Source of the DNA: an uncultured Collinsella sp.
GTDB lineage: Bacteria; Actinomycetota; Coriobacteriia; Coriobacteriales; Coriobacteriaceae
Assembly: GCA_958452935.1 (NCBI GenBank)
Contig: CAUDVX010000061.1
Location: 1-7,898 of the forward strand
Direction of reading: 5' to 3'
DNA: 7,898 nt
The notes below the pieces were generated by a model that saw only the letters and a list, made by a program, of their open reading frames with translations, was not told where the DNA came from and did no database searches. Each line of letters starts with the position of its first letter. Within the stretch, counting starts at the first letter, position 1. Made by a program: the position numbers and the translations under genes. This document shows, in pieces, positions 6,780-7,898 of the stretch.

Positions 6780-7217
6780 ATGAACGAGGGCTATACCAAG
6801 GTATTTGTTTCACTCGACGGTACTGAGCAGCAGGATTTTGTGCTCGCACGCGCCATCAAGGTCGCCGCGAACAACGGCGCTAAGCTGATCATCGGCCACG
6901 TTATCGACTCCACCGCGCTCGAGAGCGCCGGTTCCTATCCGGTCGACCTGGTCAACGGCTTGGAGGAGGCCTTTAACAACTCCATCGCCAAGCAGCTCGA
7001 GGAGGCCAAAGCCAATCCCGACATTCCCGAGGTCGAGGTCATGATTCGCACCGGCCGCATTCGTGAGACGCTCAAGGATGAGATGCTCGACGTGGTCAAG
7101 CCCGATCTGGTGCTCTGCGGCGCCCGCGGCCTGTCCTCAATTAAGTACGCGCTCTTGGGCTCGATTTCGACGTTCCTGCTGCGCAATACCGACTGCGACA
7201 TCTTGGTCGTGAAGTAG
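6780..7217 (+). CDS. Universal stress protein (UspA family), ATP-binding type
   Basis: This is a single-domain, 145-residue cytoplasmic protein of normal length for the family. The N-terminal strand KVFVSLDGTEQ (7-17) carries the usual Asp (D13). The C-terminal G-x2-G-x9-G-S nucleotide motif is complete: G114, G117, G127 and S128 in CGARGLSS...LLGSIS. This favours the ATP-binding UspFG-like group over the non-binding UspA group. Such proteins support survival in growth arrest, starvation or envelope stress, by mechanisms not fully known. The ATG at 6780 has AAGGAGG (6768-6774) 5 nt upstream. It is transcribed away from uppP and converges on the histidine kinase gene, so it appears monocistronic, ending at the terminator at 7364-7397. 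Confidence 0.93.
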   Translation: MNEGYTKVFVSLDGTEQQDFVLARAIKVAANNGAKLIIGHVIDSTALESAGSYPVDLVNGLEEAFNNSIAKQLEEAKANPDIPEVEVMIRTGRIRETLKDEMLDVVKPDLVLCGARGLSSIKYALLGSISTFLLRNTDCDILVVK

Positions 7218-7230
7218 GTTCCTTCCCGCC

Positions 7231-7321
7231 GGCGCAAGGCCTGCGGGGTTATCACGCCGACGTCCTCGCCGCTTCGCGGCTGCGGGATGTCGGCTTTGAT
7301 AACCCCTCCCGGCCTTGCGCC
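7231..7321. repeat. 91-bp rod-like imperfect palindrome after the usp gene
   Basis: Successive paired blocks are GGCGCAAGGCC/GGCCTTGCGCC (7231-7241 / 7311-7321), GGGGTTATCA/TGATAACCCC (7245-7254 / 7297-7306), CCGAC/GTCGG (7257-7261 / 7289-7293) and GCCGC/GCGGC (7268-7272 / 7276-7280) around a TTC loop. Small internal loops separate the blocks. It begins 13 bp after the usp stop, ahead of the canonical terminator, and would sit in the 3' untranslated region of the usp mRNA. It has no T-run of its own. Confidence 0.75.
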
Positions 7322-7363
7322 TTCGTCACCGTACTTCAGCGAGTTATCTGAATAGAGGAATGG

Positions 7364-7397
7364 CGTGCCGCCCCGTTTGGGGCGGCACGTTTTTGTT
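7364..7397 (+). terminator. Rho-independent terminator of the usp gene
   Basis: CGTGCCGCCCC (7364-7374) pairs perfectly with GGGGCGGCACG (7379-7389) around GTTT and is followed by TTTTTGTT. This is the most canonical terminator in the window. It lies 147 bp past the usp stop, with the 91-bp palindrome in between. Confidence 0.9.
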
Positions 7398-7422
7398 ATA
7401 GGAGATTCATTTGAGCCTCATG

Positions 7423-7487
7423 GCTATGTTCCCGTTCGGGAACATAGCGCCAGTTGCTTCAGCTATATTCCCGAACGTGAACATAGC
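7423..7487. repeat. Inverted pair of 26-bp palindromes
   Basis: Unit 1 (7423-7448) is a perfect palindrome of GCTATGTTCCCG half-sites around TT. Unit 2 (7462-7487) has arms matching at 10 of 12 around AA. The reverse complement of unit 2 equals unit 1 at 24 of 26 positions, so the units are inverted copies 13 bp apart. They lie between two convergent genes, past the usp terminator and downstream of the histidine kinase stop, so a promoter operator is unlikely unless an unseen transcript starts here. A REP-like repeat or paired protein-binding sites are the main options. Confidence 0.7.
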
Positions 7488-7512
7488 CCAGAGAAAAACA
7501 GCAAGAGCGCGC

Positions 7513-7898
7513 CTATTCGAAGTATTGGAACTTGTTGGTCGAAAAAGCGAATGTGACGACGAAGCCTTCGCCGGGCTCGGACGCTGCGGTGACGTCGATA
7601 CCCATCTTGGAGCACAGACGCGCCACCAGGTAGAGGCCGATGCCCGTTGCGCGCTTGGTGGTGCGACCGTTGTCGCCGGTAAAACCCTTCTCGAACACGC
7701 GCGGCAGGTCTGCCGCACACACGCCGCAGCCGTTGTCCGCGACGGTAAGCTCGATGCGCTCGCTTGCCAGGTCCTCGTCCAGCAACGCACCCGAAAACGT
7801 GATCTTCGCACCATCCTCACGCGCATATTTAATGCTGTTCTGAATGAGCTGGCCCAGAATAAACTCGAGCCACTTCTCGTCGGTAAAGACCTCAAAGT
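7513..7898 (-). CDS. Sensor histidine kinase, C-terminal ATPase domain (cut by window edge)
   Basis: The 127 visible residues form the HATPase_c domain of a two-component sensor kinase. Counting from the first full codon inside the window, the N-box is QLIQNSIKYA (16-25), the G1 box is ADNGCG (53-58), the F-box region is PRVFEKGFTG (65-74) and the G2 box is TGIGLYL (84-90). The gene continues past the right edge, so the sensor region, membrane helices and phospho-accepting histidine are not seen. The combination of DLPRVFEKGFTG-NGR with ATGIGLYLV-RLCSKMGI resembles the BceS/GraS group of intramembrane-sensing kinases that respond to cell-wall antibiotics. That subgroup call is inference from motif memory. 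A response regulator and an ABC transporter would be expected beyond the edge. Frames starting at TTG 7785 or later are internal. Confidence 0.88.
   Translation of the reverse strand, partial: FEVFTDEKWLEFILGQLIQNSIKYAREDGAKITFSGALLDEDLASERIELTVADNGCGVCAADLPRVFEKGFTGDNGRTTKRATGIGLYLVARLCSKMGIDVTAASEPGEGFVVTFAFSTNKFQYFE

Noticed and set aside
6532..6849. Upstream extension of the uppP frame to 6849
   Set aside because: The extra 106 residues do not resemble UppP and would overlap the usp start; the TTG at 6531 has its own Shine-Dalgarno site.
7423..7487. Possible LexA (SOS) boxes in the twin palindromes
   Set aside because: Known Gram-positive LexA boxes have GAAC and GTTC half-sites in the order GAAC-N4-GTTC; here the order and spacing are reversed (GTTC-N8-GAAC), and no gene start is adjacent.
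7407..7895. 162-codon minus-strand frame overlapping the kinase, and the plus-strand frame 7365-7556
   Set aside because: The kinase motifs lie in another frame ending at 7513. The repeated peptides in these frames only reflect the twin palindromes.

Overview
The window is GC-rich bacterial chromosome. Codon use, a short ManA, a PcrA-type helicase with Ala/Pro- and Gly-rich extensions, and two TTG starts behind strong Shine-Dalgarno sites all suggest a high-GC Gram-positive bacterium. My best guess is an intestinal Coriobacteriia member such as Collinsella. That placement is inference from general familiarity, not from a search.

Layout: 1-299 is a non-coding, partly AT-rich leader with a small inverted repeat at its left end. 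A HutC/UTRA-type GntR regulator (300-1019, +) is followed after 73 bp by class I mannose-6-phosphate isomerase manA (1093-2025, +). A convergent intergenic region (2026-2303) holds a strong terminator hairpin and a 130-bp nearly continuous palindrome. The UvrD/PcrA DNA helicase gene (2304-5198, -) comes next. A 352-bp gap (5199-5550) carries the pcrA promoter candidate, a REP-like inverted pair and a nested palindrome around the uppP terminator. uppP (undecaprenyl-diphosphatase, 5551-6531, -) is divergent from a universal stress protein gene (6780-7217, +). The usp 3' region holds a 91-bp rod-like palindrome, a canonical terminator and a pair of inverted 26-bp palindromes. The window ends inside a sensor histidine kinase gene (7513-7898, -), of which only the C-terminal ATPase domain is visible.

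Functionally these are mostly housekeeping genes: sugar-phosphate interconversion under a likely sugar-responsive regulator, DNA repair, lipid-carrier recycling for the cell wall, stress response and signalling. No phage, CRISPR, IS transposase or obvious accessory system is present. The distinctive content lies between the genes. Three intergenic regions contain long imperfect palindromes in which a short hairpin sits inside longer outer arms. Two further inverted-pair repeats look like small dispersed palindromic elements. UppP and PcrA both carry low-complexity insertions that the family core does not require.
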